Positions 1 through 9,339 of a stretch of DNA of 64,000 nucleotides are shown here, in pieces. The translations under genes and the position numbers were made by a program. The notes below the pieces were generated by a model that had not been told where the DNA came from, made no database searches, and saw only the letters and a list, made by a program, of their open reading frames with translations. Each line of letters opens with the position of its first letter. The stretch's first letter is position 1. This stretch comes from an uncultured Eubacteriales bacterium (GTDB lineage: Bacteria > Bacillota > Clostridia > Oscillospirales > Oscillospiraceae): NCBI GenBank assembly GCA_900546615.1, contig URDJ01000006.1, positions 17,944 to 81,943 on the forward strand, given 5' to 3'.

Positions 1-1
1 C

Positions 2-1660
2 GTTGTGGACACGCAGGACGACGGTCGCAGGGCCATAGAGCTCTTAAAGCGCCGAGACGCGGGCCGGGCTACCTTCCTGCCACTCGACGTCATACGCGGC
101 GGCAGGCTCGAGCGGGTACCCTCGGAGGACGAGGGCTGCCTCGGCCTCGCGGTGGAGCTGGTGAGCTTCGATGCGCGGTATACGAACATATTTGAAAATC
201 TCCTGGGCCGCACGCTGGTGGCCGAGACGCTCTCCGACGCTGTGGCCATCTCGAGGAGAAGCGGCGGCAGGGTGCGGATAGTCACGCTGGATGGGCAGCT
301 CATACACTCCGGCGGCTCGATGACGGGCGGCAGCGCGGCGAAGAACGCGGGCATACTGTCGAGAAGGGCCGAGCTGGAGAGATTGCAGGCAAACCGCGGT
401 AAACTCGCAAAGCGGAGGGACGAGCTGGCGGCAAGGTCCGAGGAATCAAAGCGCGAGCTGGCCTCGGCGCGGTACGAGCTGGATGTCGCAACGGGCGAAC
501 TGCAGAACATAAATAACGAGCTGGCCTCGCTGAAGGCCGAGCGGCGCACGACGGAAAATGCCGCGGCCCAGCTCGAGCTGCTCCGGCGCGGCATATCCGG
601 CGACAGCGAGACGCGGGCAAAGGCACTCGCGGACATGGAGGCCGGGGCAGAGAGCGCGAAACGGGAGCTTGCCGAGCGCGAGCGGAAGATAGCGGAGCTG
701 CGCGAGGGCGCGGCGCGGATAAAGGAGGACATCGCGGCCTCGACGCGTAAGAAGCTCGAGGTCGAGGGCGAGCGCACGAAGACCGACAGGGCCGTGCAGG
801 AGAAAAATAACGCCCTGCTCGACATGGAGCGCACCTGCGCGAGGTTCGAGCAGAAGAAGATATCCGCCGAGATGGAGGAAAAGCAGCTGCTGGACAAGCT
901 CTGGGACGGCTACGAGCTGAGCCACAGCGCGGCGCAGGCGGTCAGAAGGCCCATAGAGAGCGCAGCGAAGTCGAACAGGCGCATTGCGGAGATAAAAAAG
1001 GAGATGTCGGCCCTGGGCACGCCGAACCTCGGCGCCATAGACGAGTACGCGCGGGTGAGCGAGCGCTACGAGTTCCTCGCATCCCAGCGGGATGACGTGG
1101 AGAAGGCCAAAAATGAGCTGCTGGGTATAATTTCCGACATAACCGGGGAAATGAGAAGTATCTTCACCCGCGAGTTTACCGCGATAAACGAGAGCTTCCG
1201 CGAGACATTCACGGAGCTTTTCGGCGGCGGCAAGGCCGAGCTGACGCTCGAGCCGGGCGAGGACGTGCTTACCTGTGACATCGACATCAAGGTGCAGCCG
1301 CCTGGTAAGGCGCTCACTACGCTGTCGCTGCTCTCGGGCGGGGAGACGGCCTTCGTGGCCATCGCGCTGTACTTTGCAATAATCAAGGTGCGGCCCACGC
1401 CGTTTTGCGTCATGGACGAGATAGAGGCGGCGCTGGACGAGGCCAACGTCATAAGATTCGCCGAGCACATGAGGCAGATATCCGGCAGGACGCAGTTCAT
1501 AGTCATCACGCACCGGCGCGGCACGATGGAGGAGGCCGACTTCCTCTACGGCGTGACGATGCAGGAAAAGGGCGTTTCCAAGGTCATAGAGCTTGACCTT
1601 GAGGAGGCCGAGAAACACACTGAGGAGGCTGCGGAAGAATGGGATTCTTCGACAAGATAA
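2..1660 (+). CDS. smc: Chromosome partition protein SMC, 3'-terminal part
   Basis: The C-terminal half of the condensin ATPase that organises and segregates the chromosome together with ScpA and ScpB. The reading frame is open at the left window edge, so the N-terminal ATPase half and first coiled-coil arm are missing from view. What is present runs from the hinge (GG-rich segment SGGSMTGGSAAKNAG near residue 102) through about 200 residues of charged coiled coil to the C-terminal head. The head shows the ABC signature LLSGGE and Walker B CVMDEIEAALDE, then the D-loop region. The stop overlaps the start of ftsY by 22 nt, the usual clostridial smc-ftsY pairing, so the two are translated together. 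Confidence 0.97.
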   Translation, partial: VVDTQDDGRRAIELLKRRDAGRATFLPLDVIRGGRLERVPSEDEGCLGLAVELVSFDARYTNIFENLLGRTLVAETLSDAVAISRRSGGRVRIVTLDGQLIHSGGSMTGGSAAKNAGILSRRAELERLQANRGKLAKRRDELAARSEESKRELASARYELDVATGELQNINNELASLKAERRTTENAAAQLELLRRGISGDSETRAKALADMEAGAESAKRELAERERKIAELREGAARIKEDIAASTRKKLEVEGERTKTDRAVQEKNNALLDMERTCARFEQKKISAEMEEKQLLDKLWDGYELSHSAAQAVRRPIESAAKSNRRIAEIKKEMSALGTPNLGAIDEYARVSERYEFLASQRDDVEKAKNELLGIISDITGEMRSIFTREFTAINESFRETFTELFGGGKAELTLEPGEDVLTCDIDIKVQPPGKALTTLSLLSGGETAFVAIALYFAIIKVRPTPFCVMDEIEAALDEANVIRFAEHMRQISGRTQFIVITHRRGTMEEADFLYGVTMQEKGVSKVIELDLEEAEKHTEEAAEEWDSSTR

Positions 1661-2535
1661 AGGCCGGGCTGGAAAAGACCCGGCGTCAGATGGGCGGCGT
1701 TTTCGCGGAGTTCACCGGCGAGAACGAGGAGTTTTACGACGAGCTTGAGGAGGCGCTCATCGTGGCCGACTCGGGCGCGGACACGGCTTTCAAGGCGGTC
1801 TCGGCACTCAGGGAAAAGGTGCGCGACGAGGGGCTTATCGGCAAGGCAGAGATCAGCGCCGCGCTCGTGGAGATACTCACGGAGCTGCTCAGCGTCGGCA
1901 GTTTCGAGCTAAAGCTGGGCACGAAGCCCTCCGTTATACTGATGGTGGGCGTGAACGGCGTGGGCAAGACCACGACCATCGGCAAGCTCGCGGCGAAGTA
2001 CGTGTCCGAGGGCAAAAAGGTGCTGCTCGCGGCGGGGGATACCTTCCGCGCGGCGGCGGCGGAGCAGCTCACGGTCTGGGCCGAGCGCTCCGGGGCCGAT
2101 ATAGTAAAGCACGGCGAAGGCTCCGACCCCGGCGCCGTGGTCTTTGACGCCCTGACCGCCGCAAAGGCGCGGGGCGCGGACATCGTTATCATTGACACGG
2201 CCGGCAGGCTGCACAACAAGGCCAATCTCATGAACGAGCTGGCAAAGATACGCAGGATAATTACCCGCGAGCTGCCCGAGGCGGACGTCGAGACCCTCGC
2301 AGTGCTCGACGCGGTGACGGGCCAGAACGGGCTTATCCAGATAAAGCAGTTCGCCGAGACCGCCCAGCTCACGGGTATAGTGCTCACGAAGCTCGACGGC
2401 ACGGCGCGCGGAGGCATCGTCTTCGCAATAGCGAAGGAGATGGGCCTGCCCGTCAAATTCATCGGCGTGGGCGAGGGAATGGACGACCTTATGCCCTTTG
2501 AGCCGAAATCCTTCTCGGAGGCGCTGCTGTCATGA
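1639..2535 (+). CDS. ftsY: Signal recognition particle receptor FtsY
   Basis: SRP-family GTPase that docks ribosome-SRP complexes at the membrane for co-translational insertion. At 298 residues it has only the N and G domains; the acidic A domain of the E. coli protein is absent, as is normal in Firmicutes. G1 is [15 protein letters not shown] near residue 100, G3 is [16 protein letters not shown] near 183, and G4 is [10 protein letters not shown] near 250. The ATG lies inside the 3' end of smc behind a TGAGGAGG ribosome site. The stop overlaps the ATG of the next gene (ATGA). Confidence 0.97.
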   Translation: MGFFDKIKAGLEKTRRQMGGVFAEFTGENEEFYDELEEALIVADSGADTAFKAVSALREKVRDEGLIGKAEISAALVEILTELLSVGSFELKLGTKPSVILMVGVNGVGKTTTIGKLAAKYVSEGKKVLLAAGDTFRAAAAEQLTVWAERSGADIVKHGEGSDPGAVVFDALTAAKARGADIVIIDTAGRLHNKANLMNELAKIRRIITRELPEADVETLAVLDAVTGQNGLIQIKQFAETAQLTGIVLTKLDGTARGGIVFAIAKEMGLPVKFIGVGEGMDDLMPFEPKSFSEALLS

Positions 2536-3131
2536 AGCTGATACTTGCATCGAATAACGCCGGCAAGGTCGTGGAGTTCCGCGAGATACTCGCCGGGACC
2601 GGCATAGAGGTCATCCCCCAGCGTGAGGCCGGCTGCGACTTCGAGGTGGACGAGACCGGCGATACCTTCGAGGAAAACGCCTTTCTCAAGGCCGAGGCCG
2701 CGATGAAGGCCACGGGCCTGCCCGCCGTCTCAGACGACTCGGGCCTCGAGGTGGATGCCCTCGGAGGCGAGCCAGGCGTACACAGCGCGAGATATACGGG
2801 CAACCATGAGGATTCCGACCTCGACAGGCGCAAATTCCTCATGAAGAAGCTCGAAGGAGTGGAACATCGGCAGGCAAGGTTCGTCTCAGCTATATGCTGT
2901 GTGTTCCCAAACGGGGACGTGCTGCGCGCCCGTGGTACCTGCGAGGGCAGGATAGCGACCTATATGAAGGGTGAGAACGGCTTCGGCTACGACGCCATGT
3001 TTATATACGAGGGCGAGGAGCGCACCATGGCCGAGATGACGCACGAGGAAAAGAATGAGATATCGCACCGGGGCCGCGCGCTCAGGGAGTTCGCGAAGGT
3101 GCTGAAGGAGTATTGCGATGCTGACAAGTAA
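2532..3131 (+). CDS. rdgB: XTP/dITP diphosphatase (RdgB/HAM1 family)
   Basis: House-cleaning pyrophosphatase that hydrolyses non-canonical purine triphosphates such as dITP and XTP to monophosphates, keeping them out of DNA and RNA. The 199-residue protein has the family landmarks in order: ASNNAGKVVEF at residue 5 (phosphate-binding SxNxxK), SDDSGLEVDAL near 70, GFGYDAMF near 152 and SHRGRAL near 180. It overlaps ftsY by 4 nt and yhbY by 14 nt, so it is translationally coupled on both sides. Confidence 0.96.
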   Translation: MKLILASNNAGKVVEFREILAGTGIEVIPQREAGCDFEVDETGDTFEENAFLKAEAAMKATGLPAVSDDSGLEVDALGGEPGVHSARYTGNHEDSDLDRRKFLMKKLEGVEHRQARFVSAICCVFPNGDVLRARGTCEGRIATYMKGENGFGYDAMFIYEGEERTMAEMTHEEKNEISHRGRALREFAKVLKEYCDADK

Positions 3132-3426
3132 GCAGAGGGCCTATTTGCGCGGGCTGGCCGCGAAGGAAGACACCATCCTCCAGATAGGCAAGGACGGGAT
3201 AACAGAGAATACGACGGCGGCGCTCTCGGACGCGTTGCGCGCGCGAGAGCTGGTGAAGGGCCGGGTGCTGGAAAGCTCGATGCTCACGGCGAAGGAGGCC
3301 ATAGAGGTGCTCTCGGAGCGTTGCCGGGCGGAACAGGTGCAGGTCATAGGCAGCAAGTTCGTGCTCTACAAGCGCAACGAGACCGACCCGAAGATTGAGC
3401 TGCCGAAGGCGCAGAAGAAGAAATGA
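3118..3426 (+). CDS. yhbY: YhbY-family (CRM domain) RNA-binding protein
   Basis: A single CRM-domain protein of the type that associates with pre-50S ribosomal particles. At 102 residues it is the normal length. The N-terminal LTSKQRAYLRGLA and the conserved ILQIGKDGIT near residue 20 followed by ALRARELVKGRVL are diagnostic. The ATG is within the 3' end of rdgB, and its stop overlaps the nadD start (ATGA). The yhbY-nadD neighbourhood is typical of Firmicutes. Confidence 0.93.
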   Translation: MLTSKQRAYLRGLAAKEDTILQIGKDGITENTTAALSDALRARELVKGRVLESSMLTAKEAIEVLSERCRAEQVQVIGSKFVLYKRNETDPKIELPKAQKKK

Positions 3427-4589
3427 GGATCGCGGTCTACGGCGGCAGCTTCAACCCGCCGCATCCGGCGCATGTCAGGGCCGCGCATCTTGCGTATGAG
3501 GCGCTGGAGCCGGACAAAATGCTCATCATCCCCGCTGCCGACCCGCCGCACAAGCAGCTCGCGGAGGGCAGCCCAACTCCGCAGGAGCGTTTTGAGCTGA
3601 CGAGGCTGGCCTTCCGGGATTTTCCCGAGGCCGAGGTCTCTGACATGGAGATAAGCCGCGGCGGCGCGAGCTATACAGCGGATACCCTCACGGAGCTTGC
3701 CGCGCGATATCCGGGCGCGGAGCTGTACTTCGTCGTCGGCACGGACATGCTCACGAGCTTTGAGCGCTGGCACAACTTTCAGGACATACTCGCGCTATCG
3801 GCGCTCTGTGTGCTGCCGCGCGGGGAGGGCGACATGCCGGTAATTGAGCGATTTTCGCGCCGTTTCGAGGAACTCTACTGCGCCAGGGTGCGCGTCATAG
3901 ATGCAGCACCTCTGCCAATGTCCTCATCGGAGATTCGCAAATTGCTGGTATCCCGGCGCGGCGCGGACGTGCTCGACGGCGAGGTCTACGCGCGGATAAT
4001 AAGGCTGCGCGACTACGCCGCGAAGCCCCAGCTGGACTGGCTCAGAGAGCGTGCCTACGCGTATCTGAAGCCGAAGCGTATCCCGCACGTCGCAGGCTGC
4101 GAGCAGGAGGCGGCACAGCTCGCCCGCCGCTGGGGCGAGGACCCCGGCGACGCCGCCGAAGCGGGCATACTCCACGATATCACGAAGAAGCTGACCATGG
4201 AAGAACAGTTGATATTGGCGGAGAAATATGGTATAGTGTTCGATAAATTTGAGCGTGAGAACATAAAGCTCACGCACGCCATCACCGGCGCCGAGCTTTC
4301 CAGAGAGCTTTTCGGCGTGCCGGACAGGATATACAGCGCCATCCGCTGGCACACGACGGGCCGCGCGGACATGACGCTGCTGGAAAAGATAATCTACATT
4401 GCCGACTATATAGAGCCGACGCGCGACTTCGAGGGCGTGGACGAGCTCAGGCGGCTGGCCTATGAGGACATTGACTCGGCCATGGCACTGGGACTCAAAA
4501 TGAGCCTGGAGGAGCTGCGGCAGAGCGGCATAGAGCCACACGGCGCCACCGTAAGCGCCCTTGAGTGGTACGGAAAGGACAAGGTGTAA
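3423..4589 (+). CDS. nadD: Fusion: nicotinate-nucleotide adenylyltransferase (NadD) + YqeK HD-domain hydrolase
   Basis: Two enzymes usually encoded by adjacent genes are joined in one 388-residue chain. Residues 1-200 are NadD, which adenylates nicotinate mononucleotide in NAD synthesis: GGSFNPPHPAHV carries the HxGH-type nucleotidyltransferase motif (here HPAH) and SSSEIRKLL the ISSTxIR-type motif. Residues about 205-388 are YqeK, an HD-domain hydrolase known to cleave diadenosine tetraphosphate: IPHVAGCEQEA, GILHDITKK (the HD pair), ITGAE and IRWHTTGR, then IIYIADYIEPTRDF. Fusion of this pair is seen in some Clostridia. Overlaps with both neighbours indicate one operon with coupled translation. 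Confidence 0.93.
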   Translation: MRIAVYGGSFNPPHPAHVRAAHLAYEALEPDKMLIIPAADPPHKQLAEGSPTPQERFELTRLAFRDFPEAEVSDMEISRGGASYTADTLTELAARYPGAELYFVVGTDMLTSFERWHNFQDILALSALCVLPRGEGDMPVIERFSRRFEELYCARVRVIDAAPLPMSSSEIRKLLVSRRGADVLDGEVYARIIRLRDYAAKPQLDWLRERAYAYLKPKRIPHVAGCEQEAAQLARRWGEDPGDAAEAGILHDITKKLTMEEQLILAEKYGIVFDKFERENIKLTHAITGAELSRELFGVPDRIYSAIRWHTTGRADMTLLEKIIYIADYIEPTRDFEGVDELRRLAYEDIDSAMALGLKMSLEELRQSGIEPHGATVSALEWYGKDKV

Positions 4590-5953
4590 TGCATCTCTAC
4601 GGCGGAAGCGGAAAGCATTCGAAGAAGAAGCCTGAAAAGGATAAGCGCCGCGAGGAATACGGGTACGAGTACGAGAACGAGTATGAAAACGAGTACGAGT
4701 ACGAGGACGAATATGAGGATTACGAGCCGAAGCCGCGGCCGAGGCACCAGACGTCCAAAAGCCGGGGCCGGGATATAAAGAGCACGAACCACACGGTATA
4801 CAGCGGCAACGGCTACGACTATGAGGACGAGGTGCACTTCGCCTCGGATGACTATGTTTCGAGAGAGGAACTCAGAAGCCGCAAGCACCGCGGCCGGGGC
4901 GCGCTGGTGTTTTTGGGCGTGCTGCTGATTTTGGTCATCGGCGGCTTTGCGGCCTTCAAGATCTGGGCCAAGCCCGCGGCTGTGAGCGATGGCGGGCTCA
5001 ACACCTACGACGACGCGAACAACGGCGACGGCAGCGGCGGGATAGAGGGCGTGGCTCCCGATCAGGCGGACAGCAAGCGGCGCGACGGGGTCTGGACCTT
5101 CCTCGTGAGCGGGCTGGACAGAGAGGGCCTGCACACGGATACCAACATCGTCGGCATGTTCGATACCGCGGCGGGCGAGCTGAACCTCGTGAACCTGCCC
5201 CGCGACCTGCTCATAAACATCGACTACACCTACAAAAAAATGAACATCCCCTATCCCGCCAGCATCAACAGCGGCGGGGACGGGGTCTCGGCGCTGCTGG
5301 ACGCGGTGAAGGACATCCTCGGCTACGAGGTGGACTGCTATGCTATCATTGATATACAGGCCACGGCGGATATAGTTGACGCTATCGGCGGAGTCTATTA
5401 CGATATACCATATGACATGGACTGGGATGCGCCGGACCAGAACCCTCCCGTCAGCATCCATATTAAGCAGGGCTACCAGCTGCTGGACGGGGACGACTTT
5501 GTGAACGCCATGCGTTTCCGTATGTCGAACGACGGTTCGCACACCTATTTAGGCGGCGATATCGAGAGGATACAGTTCCAGCAGAGCCTGCTCATGGCGC
5601 TGGCAAGGCAGACGCTGTCGCTGGAGAATATACCGAACCTGACGAAGATATTCGATATCTACGAAAAGCGCGTGGACACCAACGTCAGCCTGGGCAACCT
5701 GGCCTATTTCGCGCAGGAGTTCATGAAGATAGACGCTGAGAATATTACGTTCCACACTATCCCCGGCAGGGGCGACGGCTATGTCTTTAATCTGAGCTAC
5801 TACCTTGCGGATATTGACGAGTGGCTGGTCATGCTCAACGAGTATCTGAACCCGTTCGATACTGAGATAACGAGGGACAATATAAACATGATCTCCTACG
5901 ACATGGACACCGGCGAATGGGACATGACCCAGGGCTACATCGCCGGCCAGTGA
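4589..5953 (+). CDS. LytR-CpsA-Psr (LCP) family cell-wall glycopolymer ligase
   Basis: Membrane-anchored phosphotransferase that attaches teichoic acid-like or capsular polymers to peptidoglycan. The ATG shares its A with the TAA of the previous gene, with GGAAAGGACAAGG upstream; an in-frame start 24 nt earlier is less likely. Residues 1-100 are a cytoplasmic low-complexity tail with repeated Glu-Tyr/Asn-Glu units followed by basic residues. One TM helix (ALVFLGVLLILVIGGFAAF, about 106-124) leads to the extracellular LCP domain: VSGLDREGLHTDTNIVGMF, NLPRDLLINI, the IGGVYYDIP segment and GGDIERIQFQQ with the conserved Arg. Length about 454. It sits between nadD-yqeK and rsfS as in many Clostridia. 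Confidence 0.92.
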   Translation: MHLYGGSGKHSKKKPEKDKRREEYGYEYENEYENEYEYEDEYEDYEPKPRPRHQTSKSRGRDIKSTNHTVYSGNGYDYEDEVHFASDDYVSREELRSRKHRGRGALVFLGVLLILVIGGFAAFKIWAKPAAVSDGGLNTYDDANNGDGSGGIEGVAPDQADSKRRDGVWTFLVSGLDREGLHTDTNIVGMFDTAAGELNLVNLPRDLLINIDYTYKKMNIPYPASINSGGDGVSALLDAVKDILGYEVDCYAIIDIQATADIVDAIGGVYYDIPYDMDWDAPDQNPPVSIHIKQGYQLLDGDDFVNAMRFRMSNDGSHTYLGGDIERIQFQQSLLMALARQTLSLENIPNLTKIFDIYEKRVDTNVSLGNLAYFAQEFMKIDAENITFHTIPGRGDGYVFNLSYYLADIDEWLVMLNEYLNPFDTEITRDNINMISYDMDTGEWDMTQGYIAGQ

Positions 5954-5981
5954 GCGCAGAGGGGAAGAAGGGGAGATATCA

Positions 5982-6347
5982 ATGCTGACACCTAAAGAGA
6001 TAGCCGAAACAGCGGTGCGGACGCTGGATTCCAAGATGGCGAAGGACATAAAGCTCCTGCGCACGACGGAGCTGACCGTGCTGGCGGACTATTTCGTCAT
6101 ATGCACGGCGATCAGCTCCACGCATGTCAAGACCCTGACCGACGAGGTGGACAAAGCGCTCTCGGAGCTGGGAGAGCCGCCCCTGAGACGCGAGGGATAT
6201 CGCGGCGGCGGCTGGATACTGCTGGACTTCGGCTGTGTCATCGTGCACATCTTCCAGCAGGACATGCGCGAGTTCTACAATCTCGAGCACCTGTGGAGCG
6301 ATGCGGAGGAGATAAGCCTCTCTGCCCTCTCCGGCCCTACGGTCTGA
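5982..6347 (+). CDS. rsfS: Ribosomal silencing factor RsfS
   Basis: Binds uL14 on the 50S subunit and blocks joining with 30S during slow growth. The 121-residue protein matches the family: DIKLLRTTELTVLADYFVICTA near residue 23, SSTHVKTLTDEV, and the C-terminal GWILLDFGCVIVHIFQQDMREFYNLEHLW. A purine-rich ribosome site (AGAGGGGAAGAAGGGGAGA) precedes the ATG. It follows the LCP gene by 28 nt and precedes leuS by 62 nt, all on one strand. Confidence 0.95.
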   Translation: MLTPKEIAETAVRTLDSKMAKDIKLLRTTELTVLADYFVICTAISSTHVKTLTDEVDKALSELGEPPLRREGYRGGGWILLDFGCVIVHIFQQDMREFYNLEHLWSDAEEISLSALSGPTV

Positions 6348-6409
6348 GCCTTGCGCTCGGGTCAAAGGGGCCTGCGGTTTTGTAATTATTAAAAAGGGGA
6401 GAGCAGGAA

Positions 6410-8956
6410 ATGGCTTACGAATTTTCGAGGATAGAGAAAAAATGGCAGAACTACTGGCTTGAGAACAAGACGTATAGAGCCGTCACCGGTGACAGCACGA
6501 GGAAGAAATTCTATCCGCTCATAGAGTTCCCGTATCCCTCGGGCGACGGGCTGCACGTCGGCCACCCGAGGCCGTATACCGCGATGGACATCGTCGCGCG
6601 CAAGCGCCGCATGCAGGGCGAGAACGTGCTGTTCCCGATAGGCTTCGACGCTTTCGGCCTGCCGACGGAGAACTACGCCATCAAGAATCACATCCACCCG
6701 AGAGAGGTCACGAAGCGGAATATAGAGCGCTTCTCCAAGCAGCTGCAGATGCTGGGCTACAGCTTTGACTGGGACCGCATGGTCGATACCACCGACCCGA
6801 ATTACTACAAGTGGACGCAGTGGATATTCCTGCAGATGTACAAGCACGGCCTGGCGTATAAGGCGTCCATGCCCGTGAACTGGTGCACGAGCTGCAAGTG
6901 CGTGCTGGCCAACGAGGAGGTCGTCGAGGGCGTGTGCGAGCGCTGCGGCAGCCCTGTCATCCGCAAGGAAAAGAGCCAGTGGATGCTCCGCATCACCGCC
7001 TATGCCCAGAGACTCATAGACGACCTGGACGACGTGGATTATATAGAGCGCGTCAAGATACAGCAGCGCAACTGGATAGGCCGTTCCACGGGTGCCGAGG
7101 TCGATTTCAAGGCCACGACCGGCGATATCATCAAGGTGTTCACCACCCGCTGCGATACGCTGTTCGGCGCGACGTACATGGTCCTCTCGCCGGAGCACGC
7201 GCTGGTGAGGGCGTGGCTCGAGAGCGGAGCCATCACCAACCCGGACGAGGTCAGAAAGTATCAGGCCGAGGCCGCCGCGAAGTCCGACCTCGAGCGCACG
7301 GAGCTGAACAAGGACAAGACCGGCGTGCGCACGCTGGGCGTCGACGCCGTGAACCCCGTGACAGGGGAGACCATACCCATCTTCATCTCGGACTACGTCC
7401 TCGCAAGCTACGGCACGGGCGCCATCATGGCCGTTCCGGGCCACGACCAGCGCGACTGGGAGTTCGCGAAGGAGTTCGACCTGCCGATCATTGAGGTCGT
7501 CAAGGGCGGCGACGTGACGAAGGAGGCGTGGATATCCAAGGACGAGAGCGCCATAATGGTGAATTCCGGGTTCCTGGACGGTCTGAGCGTCAAGGACGCC
7601 ATCCCGACCATGACGAAGTGGCTGGAGGAGAAGGGCCTTGGCCGCAGCAAGGTCAACTACAAGCTGCGCGACTGGGTGTTCTCGCGCCAGAGGTACTGGG
7701 GAGAGCCCATCCCGCTGGTGTACTGCGAGAAATGCGGCTGGCAGCCGATAGACGAGAGCGAGCTGCCTCTGCTCCTGCCGGATGTGGACAGCTACGAGCC
7801 TACGGACAATGGCGAGAGCCCGCTGTCCAAGATGACTGAGTGGGTCAACACCACCTGCCCGTGCTGCGGAGGGCCCGCCCAGCGCGAGACCGACACCATG
7901 CCGCAGTGGGCCGGCTCCTGCTGGTACTTCCTGCGCTATATAGACCCGGACAACGACAAGGCCTTTGCGGGCGAGGAGGCTCTGGACTACTGGAGCCCCG
8001 TAGACTGGTATAACGGCGGTATGGAGCACACGACGCTGCACCTGCTGTACAGCCGTTTCTGGCACAAGTTCCTGTATGACATCGGAGTGGTGCCGACGAA
8101 GGAGCCGTATGCCAAGCGCACGAGCCACGGCATGATACTGGGCCTGAACCCGCACAACTACTCGAACCTGTCCGACGAGGAGCGCTCCAGGCTGCTGGCC
8201 GAGCACGGCAGCGAGGCGGCTGTGCGCGAGTATCTTGTGCACAAGTACGGAGAGATGGCCGACCACCCGATCGTCAAGATGAGCAAGAGCCTCGGGAACG
8301 TAGTCAACCCGGACAGCGTCGTGAAGGAGTACGGCGCGGACACGCTGAGGCTGTATATCATGTTCTTGGGCGACTTTGAGAAGGCAGCGCCGTGGAACCC
8401 GAGCGCGGTCAAGGGCTGCAAGCGCTTCCTGGACCGCATCTGGGCGATGGCGGAAAAACGCATAGAGGGCGACGAGAGCTACTCTGCCGCCAATGAGAAG
8501 GCCATGCACCGCTGTATCAAGAAGGTCAGCGAGGATATCGAGAGCATGAAGTTCAACACGGCCATCGCCGCGATGATGACGCTGGTGAACCAGTTTGCCG
8601 AGCACGCGCCGAGCAGGGGGGACATAAAGACCTTCCTCGCGCTGCTGAGTCCTTTCGCGCCGCACATGGCCGAGGAGCTGTGGGAGATACAGGGCTTCGA
8701 GGGCATAGCCAGCATGAGCGCGTGGCCGGAGTACGATGAGGCGAAGACGCTGGACGACGAGAAGGAGATCGCGGTGCAGGTTAACGGCAAGCTGAGGGGC
8801 ACGGTAGTGGTCCCGGCGGGCTGTGAGGACGCCGTGGCCGTTGAGACGGCACTGGCTGACCAGAGGGTGAAAAAGTTCACCGACGGCTGCGCCATAGTTA
8901 AAACGATAGTAGTGAGGGACAAGCTGGTAAATATTATCGTTAAGCCCTCCAAATGA
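6410..8956 (+). CDS. leuS: Leucyl-tRNA synthetase
   Basis: Class I synthetase charging tRNA-Leu. The 848-residue chain begins near the canonical [14 protein letters not shown]. The HIGH motif is present as [18 protein letters not shown] near residue 40, the editing domain includes [19 protein letters not shown] and [15 protein letters not shown], and the catalytic loop is [14 protein letters not shown] near 622. A zinc-knuckle pair (CTSCKC with CERCGSP, and CEKCGW with CPCCGG) is visible. The 62-nt gap from rsfS is too short for a T-box leader, and none is seen; GGGGAGAGCAGGAA serves as the ribosome site. Confidence 0.98.
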   Translation: MAYEFSRIEKKWQNYWLENKTYRAVTGDSTRKKFYPLIEFPYPSGDGLHVGHPRPYTAMDIVARKRRMQGENVLFPIGFDAFGLPTENYAIKNHIHPREVTKRNIERFSKQLQMLGYSFDWDRMVDTTDPNYYKWTQWIFLQMYKHGLAYKASMPVNWCTSCKCVLANEEVVEGVCERCGSPVIRKEKSQWMLRITAYAQRLIDDLDDVDYIERVKIQQRNWIGRSTGAEVDFKATTGDIIKVFTTRCDTLFGATYMVLSPEHALVRAWLESGAITNPDEVRKYQAEAAAKSDLERTELNKDKTGVRTLGVDAVNPVTGETIPIFISDYVLASYGTGAIMAVPGHDQRDWEFAKEFDLPIIEVVKGGDVTKEAWISKDESAIMVNSGFLDGLSVKDAIPTMTKWLEEKGLGRSKVNYKLRDWVFSRQRYWGEPIPLVYCEKCGWQPIDESELPLLLPDVDSYEPTDNGESPLSKMTEWVNTTCPCCGGPAQRETDTMPQWAGSCWYFLRYIDPDNDKAFAGEEALDYWSPVDWYNGGMEHTTLHLLYSRFWHKFLYDIGVVPTKEPYAKRTSHGMILGLNPHNYSNLSDEERSRLLAEHGSEAAVREYLVHKYGEMADHPIVKMSKSLGNVVNPDSVVKEYGADTLRLYIMFLGDFEKAAPWNPSAVKGCKRFLDRIWAMAEKRIEGDESYSAANEKAMHRCIKKVSEDIESMKFNTAIAAMMTLVNQFAEHAPSRGDIKTFLALLSPFAPHMAEELWEIQGFEGIASMSAWPEYDEAKTLDDEKEIAVQVNGKLRGTVVVPAGCEDAVAVETALADQRVKKFTDGCAIVKTIVVRDKLVNIIVKPSK

Positions 8957-8963
8957 GTTTTGC

Positions 8964-8992
8964 TTGACATCGGCGCTCGAAATCATTATAAT
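8964..8992 (+). promoter_or_regulatory. Sigma-A promoter of rpsU
   Basis: A perfect consensus promoter: TTGACA at 8964-8969, a 17-bp spacer, and TATAAT at 8987-8992. It begins 8 bp after the leuS stop, so rpsU has its own strong promoter although it directly follows the operon. Confidence 0.88.
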
Positions 8993-9055
8993 GCTAATGC
9001 TAACGGGTTAATCGCCCTTACAGCGCCGAAAGGTGTTTTGGAGGGAGGGAATAGA

Positions 9056-9241
9056 ATGTCTGAGATCTACGTGAAGGAAAACGAGTCGCTGGATAACGCA
9101 CTCAAGCGTTTCAAGCGCAGCTGCGCCAAAGCCGGCGTCCTGGCCGACCTGAGGAAGAAGGAGTACTACCAGAGCCCCAGCGTAAAGCGCCGCAAGAAGT
9201 CCGAAGCCGCCCGCAAGAACAAGAATAAGCGGTATTATTGA
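9056..9241 (+). CDS. rpsU: 30S ribosomal protein S21
   Basis: Small basic ribosomal protein of 61 residues that binds the 30S platform near the anti-Shine-Dalgarno sequence. The conserved start [20 protein letters not shown], the [16 protein letters not shown] segment and the Lys/Arg-rich tail [18 protein letters not shown] are all present. The ATG at 9056 lies behind GGAGGGAGG; an in-frame start about 96 nt upstream would fall inside the promoter and is rejected. The gene is monocistronic, bracketed by a consensus promoter and a strong terminator. Confidence 0.97.
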   Translation: MSEIYVKENESLDNALKRFKRSCAKAGVLADLRKKEYYQSPSVKRRKKSEAARKNKNKRYY

Positions 9242-9244
9242 TGA

Positions 9245-9277
9245 AAAAAGCTCCGTCCTCGTGAGACGGAGCTTTTT
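9245..9277 (+). terminator. Intrinsic terminator of rpsU
   Basis: Perfect 13-bp stem AAAAAGCTCCGTC / GACGGAGCTTTTT with a CTCGTGA loop, 4 nt after the rpsU stop. The A-run on one side and T-run on the other make it able to work in both directions, which also suits the convergent gene to the right. Confidence 0.93.
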
Positions 9278-9339
9278 ATTTATGCAGCTGAGCAAAGGCT
9301 CCTCTGAACCGGGGGAGCCTTTGGCGCGGGCTGGCTGAG

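Noticed and set aside
4660..4740. Tandem repeat in the LCP gene
   Set aside because: The GAGTACGAG-like repetition is coding sequence for an acidic Glu-Tyr-rich cytoplasmic tail, not an independent repeat element.
6348..6409. T-box leader before leuS
   Set aside because: The gap is only 62 nt, too short for a T-box, and holds no specifier hairpin or terminator.
6389..8986. Long minus-strand frame (about 865 codons) opposite leuS
   Set aside because: Mirror frame caused by GC-rich codon use; the product is an Arg/His/Leu/Val mix without motifs, and leuS on the other strand is beyond doubt.
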